Below, piece after piece: positions 47,287 to 54,923 of a stretch of 64,000 nt of DNA. The DNA lies in NCBI RefSeq assembly GCF_018860245.1, contig NZ_JAHKPD010000013.1:284659-348658 (forward strand). The letters are read 5' to 3'. Below the pieces are notes generated by a model. The model made no database searches. It had not been told where the DNA came from and worked only from the letters and a program-made list of their open reading frames with translations. This stretch comes from Pseudotamlana agarivorans (lineage in GTDB: Bacteria; Bacteroidota; Bacteroidia; Flavobacteriales; Flavobacteriaceae). Numbering within the stretch: position 1 is the first letter of the stretch; each line of letters begins with the position of its first letter. Position numbers and translations under genes: made by a program.

Positions 47287-49635
47287 ATGAAACATTTAAA
47301 CACCTTTAAAAAAGTGGGTAAAATTGTTTGCGTTTCTGCTATTCTGACCACCACCGGAATGCTTCACGCACAAAAACCTACAAAAACTGAAAACCCCAAC
47401 GACCAATGGCAGATTAAATGGAATGCCTCCGATGAGTTTAACAGTACTTCGCCTGATTGGAGTAAATGGCAAAAAACTTCCGGACTTCCTAATACTACTG
47501 CTTGGAAATGGGACAACCAACGAAATGTAGAAAACAACAACGGCATTACCGCCCTAACCATGCGACAAAATGCTAATAATGCTTCCGATGGAGACACTTA
47601 CTTTAAATCGGGAATATTAAAATCGTATGCTACTTTTACTTATGGCTATTTTGAAGCAAAAATAAAAGGGGCCGATATTGGCGAAGGCGTTTGCCCTTCG
47701 TTTTGGCTTTACAGTAATTTTGATCGTAGCGTTTCTAACGGACAAACTGTATATAGTGAAATCGACATCGTAGAATTACAACAATTTGACTGGTACGAAG
47801 GTCACCAAGACGATATACGCGATATGGATTTGAATCTACACGCCGTAGTAAAACAAAACGGACAAGATGTATGGCGTAGACCAAAAGCCTATCCAGACGC
47901 GCAACTAAATAAATGGCGCGCACCCTGGGATCCTACTAAAGACTTCCATATTTATGGCTGTGAGGTAAACGAACAAGAAATCATCTGGTATGTAGATGGC
48001 GTGGAAGTTGGCAGAAAACCAAACACTTACTGGCACAGACCAATGAATGTGACTCTATCACTCGGACTTAGAAAACCTTTTGTAGAATTCTACAACAACC
48101 GAAATAACGCAGTAAACCCAGAGACCAATGCAGCTGCTAGAGCTAAATTAGACGGAATGCCAACCACCATGTATGTAGATTACGTTCGTGTTTGGGAAAA
48201 ATCAGGAACTTCAACTACACCACCAAGTACTGGCATGGGAAAATTACAAAATGAAGGATTTGAAACCGGAAACCTAAACAACTGGGACGCTAGTGCTGGG
48301 GCTTCTACAGTAATTAGCAACAACCAAAAATCTGGACAACATGCTGGTTCAGTTAATAATTCAAGTATCGCACAATTGGTTACCTTAAAAGCAAACACGA
48401 CCTATACAATTTCCGCTTTTGGAAAAGTAACTTCTGGAAATACCGCTTTTATGGGTATCAATAAGCATGCTACCAATGCTGTTGTAAAAAACCACGAATT
48501 CTCTAGCACTTCCTATTCTAAAGGAGAATTTACTATGACTACAGGAAACCAAGAAGAAATTTACAGAATTTGGTTCTGGTCTTCTGGAACTGCTTATTGC
48601 GATGATTTTACGCTTACTGAAGGTGGTAGTGACAAAAATGATGATGATAACAACACTACAATAAAGGTTACAGGAGTTACTTTAAGCAACAGCAACCTTA
48701 GTTTAAACGTTGGGGACTCAAAAACTTTGAGTGCTACTATTTTGCCTCAAAATGCTTCCAATAAAAATGTGACTTGGTCGGCTGGAAACACCGCTATTAT
48801 TTCCATCAATCAAAACGGACAAATTCAAGCGCTAAAAGACGGCACTACTACCGTTCAAGTAAAAACAACCGATGGTAACTTTTCTGCAAGTTGCAACATC
48901 ACGGTTAACTCCAATAACGATAATGATAACGGGAGTGGAACATCAGGACTTCCACAAGCAGGGCAAACCATATCTCTACAATCAAATGCAGGATTATACT
49001 TGACGGTAAACAAATCGTCGGGCACAGCTATACAAGCCACAAAAAATGATGTAAATGCATTAGAAAAATTTGTGGTCGTTAAGGAAGATGGTTTCTACGG
49101 ATTACAATCGGTTTCAACTAGCAAATACGTAACAACAGCAAGTGACAATAGTTTGCGCTGTGGTGCATCTGGTATTTTTAATCGACAAAAATTCACTATA
49201 GAATCCAACGGCTCTGATGGCGTGTACATTAAATCTAAAATCAATAATAATTACTGGGTGCTAAACGGGAACAAATCTATTTCAGTTACGGCTAGTAACA
49301 AAAGTCAAGCCTCTGTATTTTATTGGAATCTAAGCAACATCACCAATAAGTCAAACGACTTAAGCAAGGCTAGTTCAGATAAAAATATAGAAATTCAAAA
49401 CGAAGTAAACATCTACCCAAATCCATTTACAAACGGTAATCTAACTATCGATTTTGGAGCTTCTTTTTCCGGAAAATTTACACTTTATGATTTAAATGGC
49501 AGAATTATCTTAACTGAAAATATAGATACTCAAAATGTCTTAACCATTAACAAATCAAACCTTAACCAAGGTTTATACTTAATCAAAATTAGCAATAAAG
49601 ACACATCAATAACTAAAAAATTGATTGTAAAATAA
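47287..49635 (+). CDS. Secreted multidomain GH16 kappa-carrageenase-like enzyme
   Basis: 782 residues: signal peptide (1-29), GH16 domain (about 35-310), a CBM4/9-like sandwich (about 318-452), a Big_2 immunoglobulin-like domain (about 463-547), a fascin/ricin-like trefoil (about 555-690) and a T9SS domain (about 705-782). The active site is YSEIDIVELQQFDW with Glu158, Asp160 and Glu163. The segments DLNLHAVVK, WRRPKAYP, HIYGCEV, WYVDGVEVG, WHRPMNVTLSLGLRKPFV and MYVDYVRVW parallel characterised kappa-carrageenases. It should cut carrageenan at the cell surface. The Big_2 and trefoil domains are missing from the neighbour at 49864. Confidence 0.92.
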   Translation: MKHLNTFKKVGKIVCVSAILTTTGMLHAQKPTKTENPNDQWQIKWNASDEFNSTSPDWSKWQKTSGLPNTTAWKWDNQRNVENNNGITALTMRQNANNASDGDTYFKSGILKSYATFTYGYFEAKIKGADIGEGVCPSFWLYSNFDRSVSNGQTVYSEIDIVELQQFDWYEGHQDDIRDMDLNLHAVVKQNGQDVWRRPKAYPDAQLNKWRAPWDPTKDFHIYGCEVNEQEIIWYVDGVEVGRKPNTYWHRPMNVTLSLGLRKPFVEFYNNRNNAVNPETNAAARAKLDGMPTTMYVDYVRVWEKSGTSTTPPSTGMGKLQNEGFETGNLNNWDASAGASTVISNNQKSGQHAGSVNNSSIAQLVTLKANTTYTISAFGKVTSGNTAFMGINKHATNAVVKNHEFSSTSYSKGEFTMTTGNQEEIYRIWFWSSGTAYCDDFTLTEGGSDKNDDDNNTTIKVTGVTLSNSNLSLNVGDSKTLSATILPQNASNKNVTWSAGNTAIISINQNGQIQALKDGTTTVQVKTTDGNFSASCNITVNSNNDNDNGSGTSGLPQAGQTISLQSNAGLYLTVNKSSGTAIQATKNDVNALEKFVVVKEDGFYGLQSVSTSKYVTTASDNSLRCGASGIFNRQKFTIESNGSDGVYIKSKINNNYWVLNGNKSISVTASNKSQASVFYWNLSNITNKSNDLSKASSDKNIEIQNEVNIYPNPFTNGNLTIDFGASFSGKFTLYDLNGRIILTENIDTQNVLTINKSNLNQGLYLIKISNKDTSITKKLIVK

Positions 49636-49671
49636 TGTAATACTTTAATTTACATTTACTACCACTAATGC

Positions 49672-49698
49672 ATAGGCCTTCAATATATGGAGGCCTAT
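49672..49698 (+). terminator. Hairpin after the first secreted carrageenase
   Basis: Arms ATAGGCCTTC and GGAGGCCTAT pair over 10 bp with one G-T wobble, followed by a weak CTATTTA. Confidence 0.5.
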
Positions 49699-49770
49699 CT
49701 ATTTATAAGTAATTCAAAACCAGACTTCTGTTCAATTTTAAGTTTTCAGATTCAAGAAAGAATTAAAAAG

Positions 49771-49835
49771 GGTAATTCCAAACCATAAGTAGATAATTTC
49801 ATACTACTAGACGCAAGGCTTTGTTCTTAACTTTA
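49771..49835 (+). promoter_or_regulatory. PUL operator/promoter, site F (second secreted carrageenase)
   Basis: GGTAATTCC (49771) and GATAATTTC (49792), 21 bp apart, and a box TAACTTTA (49828-49835), 36 bp after the second repeat. As in site E the second repeat has GATAA instead of GGTAA. Confidence 0.7.
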
Positions 49836-49863
49836 CCATTCAACAAATATTACTTAACCCATA

Positions 49864-51468
49864 ATGAAACTTAACTCTTTTAAAACTTTTGGAAATTTCT
49901 TATGTGCTACAGCCCTAATATGTAGCGCCACAATATATGCCCAGAAACCCACAAAAACAGAAAATCCGAACGACCAATGGAACATTAAATGGAATGTTTC
50001 TGATGAATTTAACAGCCCCACTCCCGACTGGTCTAAATGGCGAAAAACAGAAGCCCTTCCAAACACTACTGCTTGGAAATGGAACAACCAACAAAATGTT
50101 GAAAATGATAACGGCATTACTGCATTAACCATGCGACAAAACCCAAACAATGCTTCAGATGGAGGAACCTACTTTAAATCAGGTATTTTAAAATCGTATG
50201 AAACTTTTACTTATGGTTATTTTGAAGCAAAAATAAAAGGTGCCGATATAGGTGAAGGGGTTTGTCCTGCTTTTTGGCTGTACAGCGATTTTGATCGTAC
50301 AGTTAGCGATGGAGAAACTGTGTATAGTGAAATTGATATTGTAGAACTACAACAATTTGATTGGTATGAAGGCCACCAAGACGACATTCAAGACATGGAT
50401 CTTAACCTACATGCCGTGGTGAAAGAAAACGGGCAAGATGTATGGCGAAGACCTAAAGCTTTTCCAAATGCGCAATTAAACAAATGGCGTGCCCCATGGG
50501 ATCCAACAGCCGATTTCCACATTTATGGTTGTGAAGTTAATAAAAATGAAATCATCTGGTATGTAGATGGTGTAGAAGTAGCTAGAAAACCAAACTTATA
50601 TTGGCACAGGCCAATGAACGTGACTTTATCTCTAGGTTTAAGAAAACCTTTTGTTAAATTTTACGACAACCGAAACAATGCGGTAAACCCAGAGGTAGAT
50701 CCAGATGCTCAAGCGAAATTGGGCGGTATGCCAACTACTATGTATGTGGATTACGTTCGTGTTTGGGAAAAAGACGAAACAGCAACACCGCCATCAACTA
50801 GTGTAGGGCTAATTAAAAATAGTGGTTTTGAAATGGGCGATTTAACCAACTGGGATGCCAGTGCAGGTGCTTCAAATGTAGTAGCCAATAACCAAAATTC
50901 AGAACAACATGCTGGTGCGGTAAACAATTCTAGTATTGCACAATTAGTTACCTTAAAAGCCAATACGACATATACGGTTTCGGCCTATGGTAAAGTTGCA
51001 GCAACAGGAACTTCCGCTTTTTTAGGCGTGAGTAAACATGACGGTAATGTGCTAGTAGAAAACTTTGAATTTACAACCACTAGCTATTCTAAAGGGGAAA
51101 TCACCTTTACTACTGGCAGCCAAGACGAAATTTATCGATTCTGGTATTGGTCTCAAAACACAGGGTACTGTGACGATTTTTCATTGGCTGAAGAAGCGCT
51201 TTCTAATACCTATTTAGAATTTAAAAATGCCGTAAGTATTTATCCAAACCCATATACTAATGGAGAACTAACTATTGATTTTGGCAGTGTATTTTCAGGT
51301 GTCATAGAAATTAGTGATATTAACGGAAGAACTATTTTAAATCAGAAGATAACAGCTTTAAACACTTTTTCCTTAAATCAGACCCAGTTACCTGTAAACA
51401 GCGGGTTGTACCTTATTAAAATTAGTAATAATGTAAAAGCAGCAACTAAAAAGCTACTTATAAAATAA
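49864..51468 (+). CDS. Secreted GH16 kappa-carrageenase-like enzyme
   Basis: 534 residues: signal peptide (to about residue 27), GH16 domain, CBM4/9-like sandwich (about 315-445) and T9SS domain (about 455-534). Active site SEIDIVELQQFDW with Glu156, Asp158 and Glu161. The catalytic and binding domains are very close to those of the protein at 47287, so the two arose by tandem duplication. This copy lacks the Big_2 and trefoil domains. It has its own copy of the shared promoter and a terminator. Confidence 0.92.
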   Translation: MKLNSFKTFGNFLCATALICSATIYAQKPTKTENPNDQWNIKWNVSDEFNSPTPDWSKWRKTEALPNTTAWKWNNQQNVENDNGITALTMRQNPNNASDGGTYFKSGILKSYETFTYGYFEAKIKGADIGEGVCPAFWLYSDFDRTVSDGETVYSEIDIVELQQFDWYEGHQDDIQDMDLNLHAVVKENGQDVWRRPKAFPNAQLNKWRAPWDPTADFHIYGCEVNKNEIIWYVDGVEVARKPNLYWHRPMNVTLSLGLRKPFVKFYDNRNNAVNPEVDPDAQAKLGGMPTTMYVDYVRVWEKDETATPPSTSVGLIKNSGFEMGDLTNWDASAGASNVVANNQNSEQHAGAVNNSSIAQLVTLKANTTYTVSAYGKVAATGTSAFLGVSKHDGNVLVENFEFTTTSYSKGEITFTTGSQDEIYRFWYWSQNTGYCDDFSLAEEALSNTYLEFKNAVSIYPNPYTNGELTIDFGSVFSGVIEISDINGRTILNQKITALNTFSLNQTQLPVNSGLYLIKISNNVKAATKKLLIK

Positions 51469-51569
51469 TTGAGAAACAGGCAGGCTTTGGTATTTCACTA
51501 AACATACTAAAGTATTGCCGTACTGCTTATACAGAGTGTTTTTCAATTTGCTACAATTATTTATAAGCG

Positions 51570-51602
51570 CAAAAGCCTCCTTAATTGGGGGCTTTTGTTT
51601 TT
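51570..51602 (+). terminator. Rho-independent terminator after the second secreted carrageenase
   Basis: Arms CAAAAGCCTCC and GGGGGCTTTTG pair over 11 bp with one wobble around a 6-nt loop, followed by a T-rich run. Confidence 0.75.
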
Positions 51603-51662
51603 CTTGACTTCAACACTTTTTTTTCGTCAAAACACATAATTAGTTGATAATCAGTATTTGGC

Positions 51663-51811
51663 ATATTTATACATGAAAAGAAGAACCGATCTGGAACCAC
51701 GAATGTAGTGATAGTTGAGAAGAGTCATGGGAAATTCAAACACATTAAAACTATCGGAGTTAGCCGTGATGAAAAAGAACTTGAAAAATATTCCTTGATC
51801 CCTTTAATTTG
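51663..51811 (+). pseudogene. N-terminal remnant of an IS transposase
   Basis: A short open frame reads KKNRSGTTNVVIVEKSHGKF followed by KHIKTIGVSRDEKELEKY, then a stop. This is the typical N-terminus of IS1634/IS4-like transposases ((R/K)KNRSGSxxVxxxxKSxGKYKxxKTIGxSxDExEIExL). The rest of the transposase is missing. Confidence 0.6.
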
Positions 51812-51846
51812 ATATTGTATGATTTTTTTTGGAGAGTAAGAGAATG

Positions 51847-51881
51847 AAAAAAGCCCATAAACATAATGTTTACGGGCTTTT
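51847..51881. terminator. Terminator next to tRNA-Ser
   Basis: Arms AAAAGCCCATAAAC and GTTTACGGGCTTTT pair with one mismatch, and A/T runs lie on both sides. It lies just after the 3' end of the - strand tRNA. Confidence 0.7.
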
Positions 51882-51904
51882 AATGGAATTTAATGTATTC
51901 CTTG

Positions 51905-51989
51905 CGGAGAAAGAGGGATTCGAACCCCCGGAGGTGTGACCCTCAACAGTTTTCAAGACTGCCGCATTCGACCACTCTGCCATTTCTCC
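51905..51989 (-). tRNA. tRNA-Ser(UGA)
   Basis: On the - strand the 7-bp acceptor arms GGAGAAA (from 51989) and TTTCTCC (to 51906) pair, followed by discriminator G. The anticodon loop CTTGAAA carries UGA, the long variable arm of serine tRNAs is present, and the T-loop reads GGTTCGAATCC. CCA is not encoded. The 3' end faces the PUL. Confidence 0.95.
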
Positions 51990-52174
51990 TGAGTGCCTCA
52001 TCAGGTATTCCCTGAATGCGGGTGCAAATATAGAAACCTTTTTCAATTCTGTCAAACAAAAATCGATTTTTTTTCAATTTTTTTTTCAAGCCCGTTTTCC
52101 GTCTTAATTTTTAGGCATATTGTAGTAAAATACAAACTGCATATCTTATTTTTGCGCAAATACAAAAGCTAATA

Positions 52175-52807
52175 ATGGATACGATTAAGCAACTGGAATG
52201 GCGCTATGCAACCAAAAAATTTGATGTAACAAAAAAACTTTCCGAAGAGAAATTAAATGTTGTAAAACAAGCCTTCAATTTAACGGCGACATCCTTTGGA
52301 TTGCAAACCATTAAATTAATGATTATAGAAGACCAAAACGTTCGTCAATCGTTAATAAAAGCCTCCTTCAATCAAAAACAAGTTGCAGATGCCTCACATT
52401 TACTTGTAATTTGTGTTCAGAACGACATCAGTACAGCCGATATCAATAATTATTATAACAATATTAAAGGTATTCGCCACACTTCCGAAACCATATTAAA
52501 ACCGTATCGTGAAGATTTAGTGAACATGATGGCGCGTAAATCCGTTGTACAACGTCAACAATGGTCTACCAACCAAGCCTACATCGCCTTGGGTAATTTA
52601 ATGACAGTTTGCGCTATGGAAGGCATCGATTCCTGCCCTATGGAAGGCTTTTTACCACAAGAATACGATCGTATTTTGGAACTCGAAAAACAAGGATTAA
52701 AATCGGTGTTATTATTACCAATAGGTTACCGCGCCGATGACGATATGTTTTCTACATTTAAAAAAGTAAGACAACCAATAGAGGAAGCCGTAATAGAATT
52801 TAAATAA
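52175..52807 (+). CDS. Nitroreductase-family NAD(P)H-dependent oxidoreductase
   Basis: 210 residues, cytoplasmic. The N-terminal LEWRYATKKFD, the FMN-binding SFGLQ, and AYIALGNLMTVCAMEGIDSCPMEGF are typical of NfsB-type nitroreductases, flavoproteins that reduce nitro groups or quinones with NAD(P)H. A good -7-type box TATTTTTG (52147-52154) lies 20 bp upstream. This is ordinary chromosome beyond the PUL. Confidence 0.9.
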   Translation: MDTIKQLEWRYATKKFDVTKKLSEEKLNVVKQAFNLTATSFGLQTIKLMIIEDQNVRQSLIKASFNQKQVADASHLLVICVQNDISTADINNYYNNIKGIRHTSETILKPYREDLVNMMARKSVVQRQQWSTNQAYIALGNLMTVCAMEGIDSCPMEGFLPQEYDRILELEKQGLKSVLLLPIGYRADDDMFSTFKKVRQPIEEAVIEFK

Positions 52808-52951
52808 TATGGGCGTTACCACAAGGGTCGGGCTATCGGCAGTCGCTTTTTTGTGTTGCATAGGTGCAACAACACAAAAAGAGCTCCAACAAAGCCTCAA
52901 TCCCTAACGCACCGCACGATATATAACAACATTTAGAACTCAATTAAGATT

Positions 52952-54148
52952 ATGCCAGGATTTGAATTATTTGGAGATTTGGAACGCAAGGAAGTAAACG
53001 ACGTTTTAGACAATGGGGTGCTTATGCGCTATGGGTTTGATGGCATGCGTAATGGCCATTGGAAATCAAAAGAACTAGAAACTGCTTTACAAGATACCTT
53101 TCAAGCCAATCATGTGCAACTGGTTTCTAGCGGTACGGCAGCCGTATCGGTAGCTCTAGCCTCAGCAGGTGTAGGTGCTGGAGACGAAGTCATCATGCCA
53201 TGTTTTACATTTGTAGCCAGTTTTGAAGCCATCATGATGCTTGGCGCTATACCAGTTCTTGTTGATATTGACGATACTTTAGGCTTAGATCCTGAGGCTG
53301 TAAAAGCAGCCATAACACCAAAAACTAAGGCTATTATGGTAGTGCAAATGTGTGGAGGTATGGCTAATATGTCTGCATTACTAGCGATATCCAAAACCAA
53401 CAACTTATTATTAGTTGAAGATGCCTGTCAGGCCATTGGAGGTACATATAACGGTAAACCACTTGGTAGTATTGGCGATTTAGGATGTTTTTCATTCGAT
53501 TTCGTAAAAACAATTACCTGTGGAGAAGGCGGAGCTGTAGTAACAAATAACGAATCCTATTACACAAACGCCGATCATTATAGCGATCATGGACATGATC
53601 ACGTTGGAAATGATAGAGGTGCAGAAACACATCCGTTTTTAGGGTATAATTTCAGAATTTCAGAGCTTCATGCCGCCGTAGGTTTAGCACAAGTAAAACG
53701 CTTACCGGAATTTATAGCCGTTCAAAAAAAGAATTTCAATATTATCAAAGAAGCCCTTTCTGAAATTCCAGAAGTCACCTTTAGAACCGTTCCCGAAGGC
53801 GGAGATGAAAGTTGCGCCTTTTTAAGTTTCTTTTTACCAGATTTAGAAATCGCCAATAAAGTGTCTTCAGCATTTAAAGAAAACGGAGTAGATGCTTGTT
53901 TTCATTATTTTAACAACAACTGGCACTACATACGAAAGTGGGATCATTTAAAAGATATGAAATCCTTGTTTCCTATATCAGCCGAAGTTAAAAACGGACT
54001 GAAATACCTAGAAACTAAAACCTTCGAAAAATCAGATCACTACATCGCAAGAAATATTTCCTGTTTAATCAAACTCTCATGGACCGAAGAAGAGGTAAAA
54101 GCCCGTGCTTCAAAAATGGTAGAAGTGATTAAATCTTGTTTATCGTAG
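52952..54148 (+). CDS. DegT/DnrJ/EryC1-type PLP aminotransferase
   Basis: 398 residues. PLP-enzyme features: SSGTAAVSVALASAGVGAGDEVIMPCFTF, VEDACQAIGG, and the FSFDFVKTITCGEGGA segment with the Schiff-base lysine. These enzymes aminate nucleotide or acid sugars in surface-glycan synthesis. The N-terminus MPGFELFG and overall look recall the 8-amino-3,8-dideoxy-octulosonate transaminase KdnA, but no KdnB partner is adjacent, so I give no symbol. Confidence 0.88.
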   Translation: MPGFELFGDLERKEVNDVLDNGVLMRYGFDGMRNGHWKSKELETALQDTFQANHVQLVSSGTAAVSVALASAGVGAGDEVIMPCFTFVASFEAIMMLGAIPVLVDIDDTLGLDPEAVKAAITPKTKAIMVVQMCGGMANMSALLAISKTNNLLLVEDACQAIGGTYNGKPLGSIGDLGCFSFDFVKTITCGEGGAVVTNNESYYTNADHYSDHGHDHVGNDRGAETHPFLGYNFRISELHAAVGLAQVKRLPEFIAVQKKNFNIIKEALSEIPEVTFRTVPEGGDESCAFLSFFLPDLEIANKVSSAFKENGVDACFHYFNNNWHYIRKWDHLKDMKSLFPISAEVKNGLKYLETKTFEKSDHYIARNISCLIKLSWTEEEVKARASKMVEVIKSCLS

Positions 54149-54285
54149 TTCTTAAATTCTGAACTCGATTCAGAATCTCATGCAACAAATAATACCATTT
54201 CTGCTTTTATTTTATTGGCGGAAATTAAAAGTAGAAATGGTAGAAGGTATCACTCGTTATGAAGATGTCTAAAATCGCTGTTCGA

Positions 54286-54900
54286 GCGAAGGCGAGAATA
54301 GTTTGTCATTTTCAAGGAACATTTTCTAATTGCATTGCCTTGAGAATTTTACCCCGCTAGTTCGTGTTTGTAACTTGCACTTTCAGAACTAGAGTTTCGT
54401 CCTTCTGAATTGATTTGGGCATTCCATAATATCGAGAACTTATTAAGCCCTCTAAAAAACCGAAAACCCTCTGAAAAACAAATTCTCACAGGGTTTTACT
54501 ATATATAATGATCTACTTGGGCGTCATTGAATTTTCAAATGCAATTTAGAAAAAGATTAACCGCTGTAGGTAACCACACCTACAGCAGCTCTATTAATCT
54601 TTAAAAACCAAACTAAACTAACTTTATGAAAAAATGTAATCTGTTATAATTACACTACAAATGTACCCCTGCTTTAGTGGTTTTATGGCGACATGGTATG
54701 TCGTAAGCTCTATTCGATTAATAATCTTATGAAACAGAAACGTTTTCGCGCTTTCAGATCATGAATAAAAATGGTGTTTCGGCGAAGGCGAGAATAGTTT
54801 GTCATTAAGATTTCATATCAGAAATTATAATCTTAAAAACTATCATTTCCTAAAAAAACGAAAACCCTGTGAAAAAGAACTTTCACAGGGTTTTACTATA
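54286..54900. repeat. Duplicated intergenic elements between aminotransferase and permease genes
   Basis: The 775-bp gap holds no gene. A 25-nt string beginning GCGAAGGCGAGAATAG occurs at 54286-54310 and again at 54782-54806. A hairpin with arms AAAACCCTSTGA and TCACAGGGTTTT occurs at 54463-54497 and 54861-54894. Between them is a two-tier hairpin at 54552-54602 (outer AAAGATTAA/TTAATCTTT, inner GCTGTAGGT/ACCTACAGC). Confidence 0.7.
54861..54894 (-). terminator. Terminator after the APC permease
   Basis: Perfect 12-bp arms AAAACCCTGTGA and TCACAGGGTTTT; on the - strand the A-run on the plus left arm becomes the U-tail. It lies 30 bp after the permease stop. Confidence 0.75.
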
Positions 54901-54923
54901 TTATAAATCGTGTATCTCTTAAA

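Noticed and set aside
51870..52055. 61-codon - strand frame with GEMAEWSNAAVLKT
   Set aside because: This is the well-known false translation of a tRNA-Ser gene and its surroundings.
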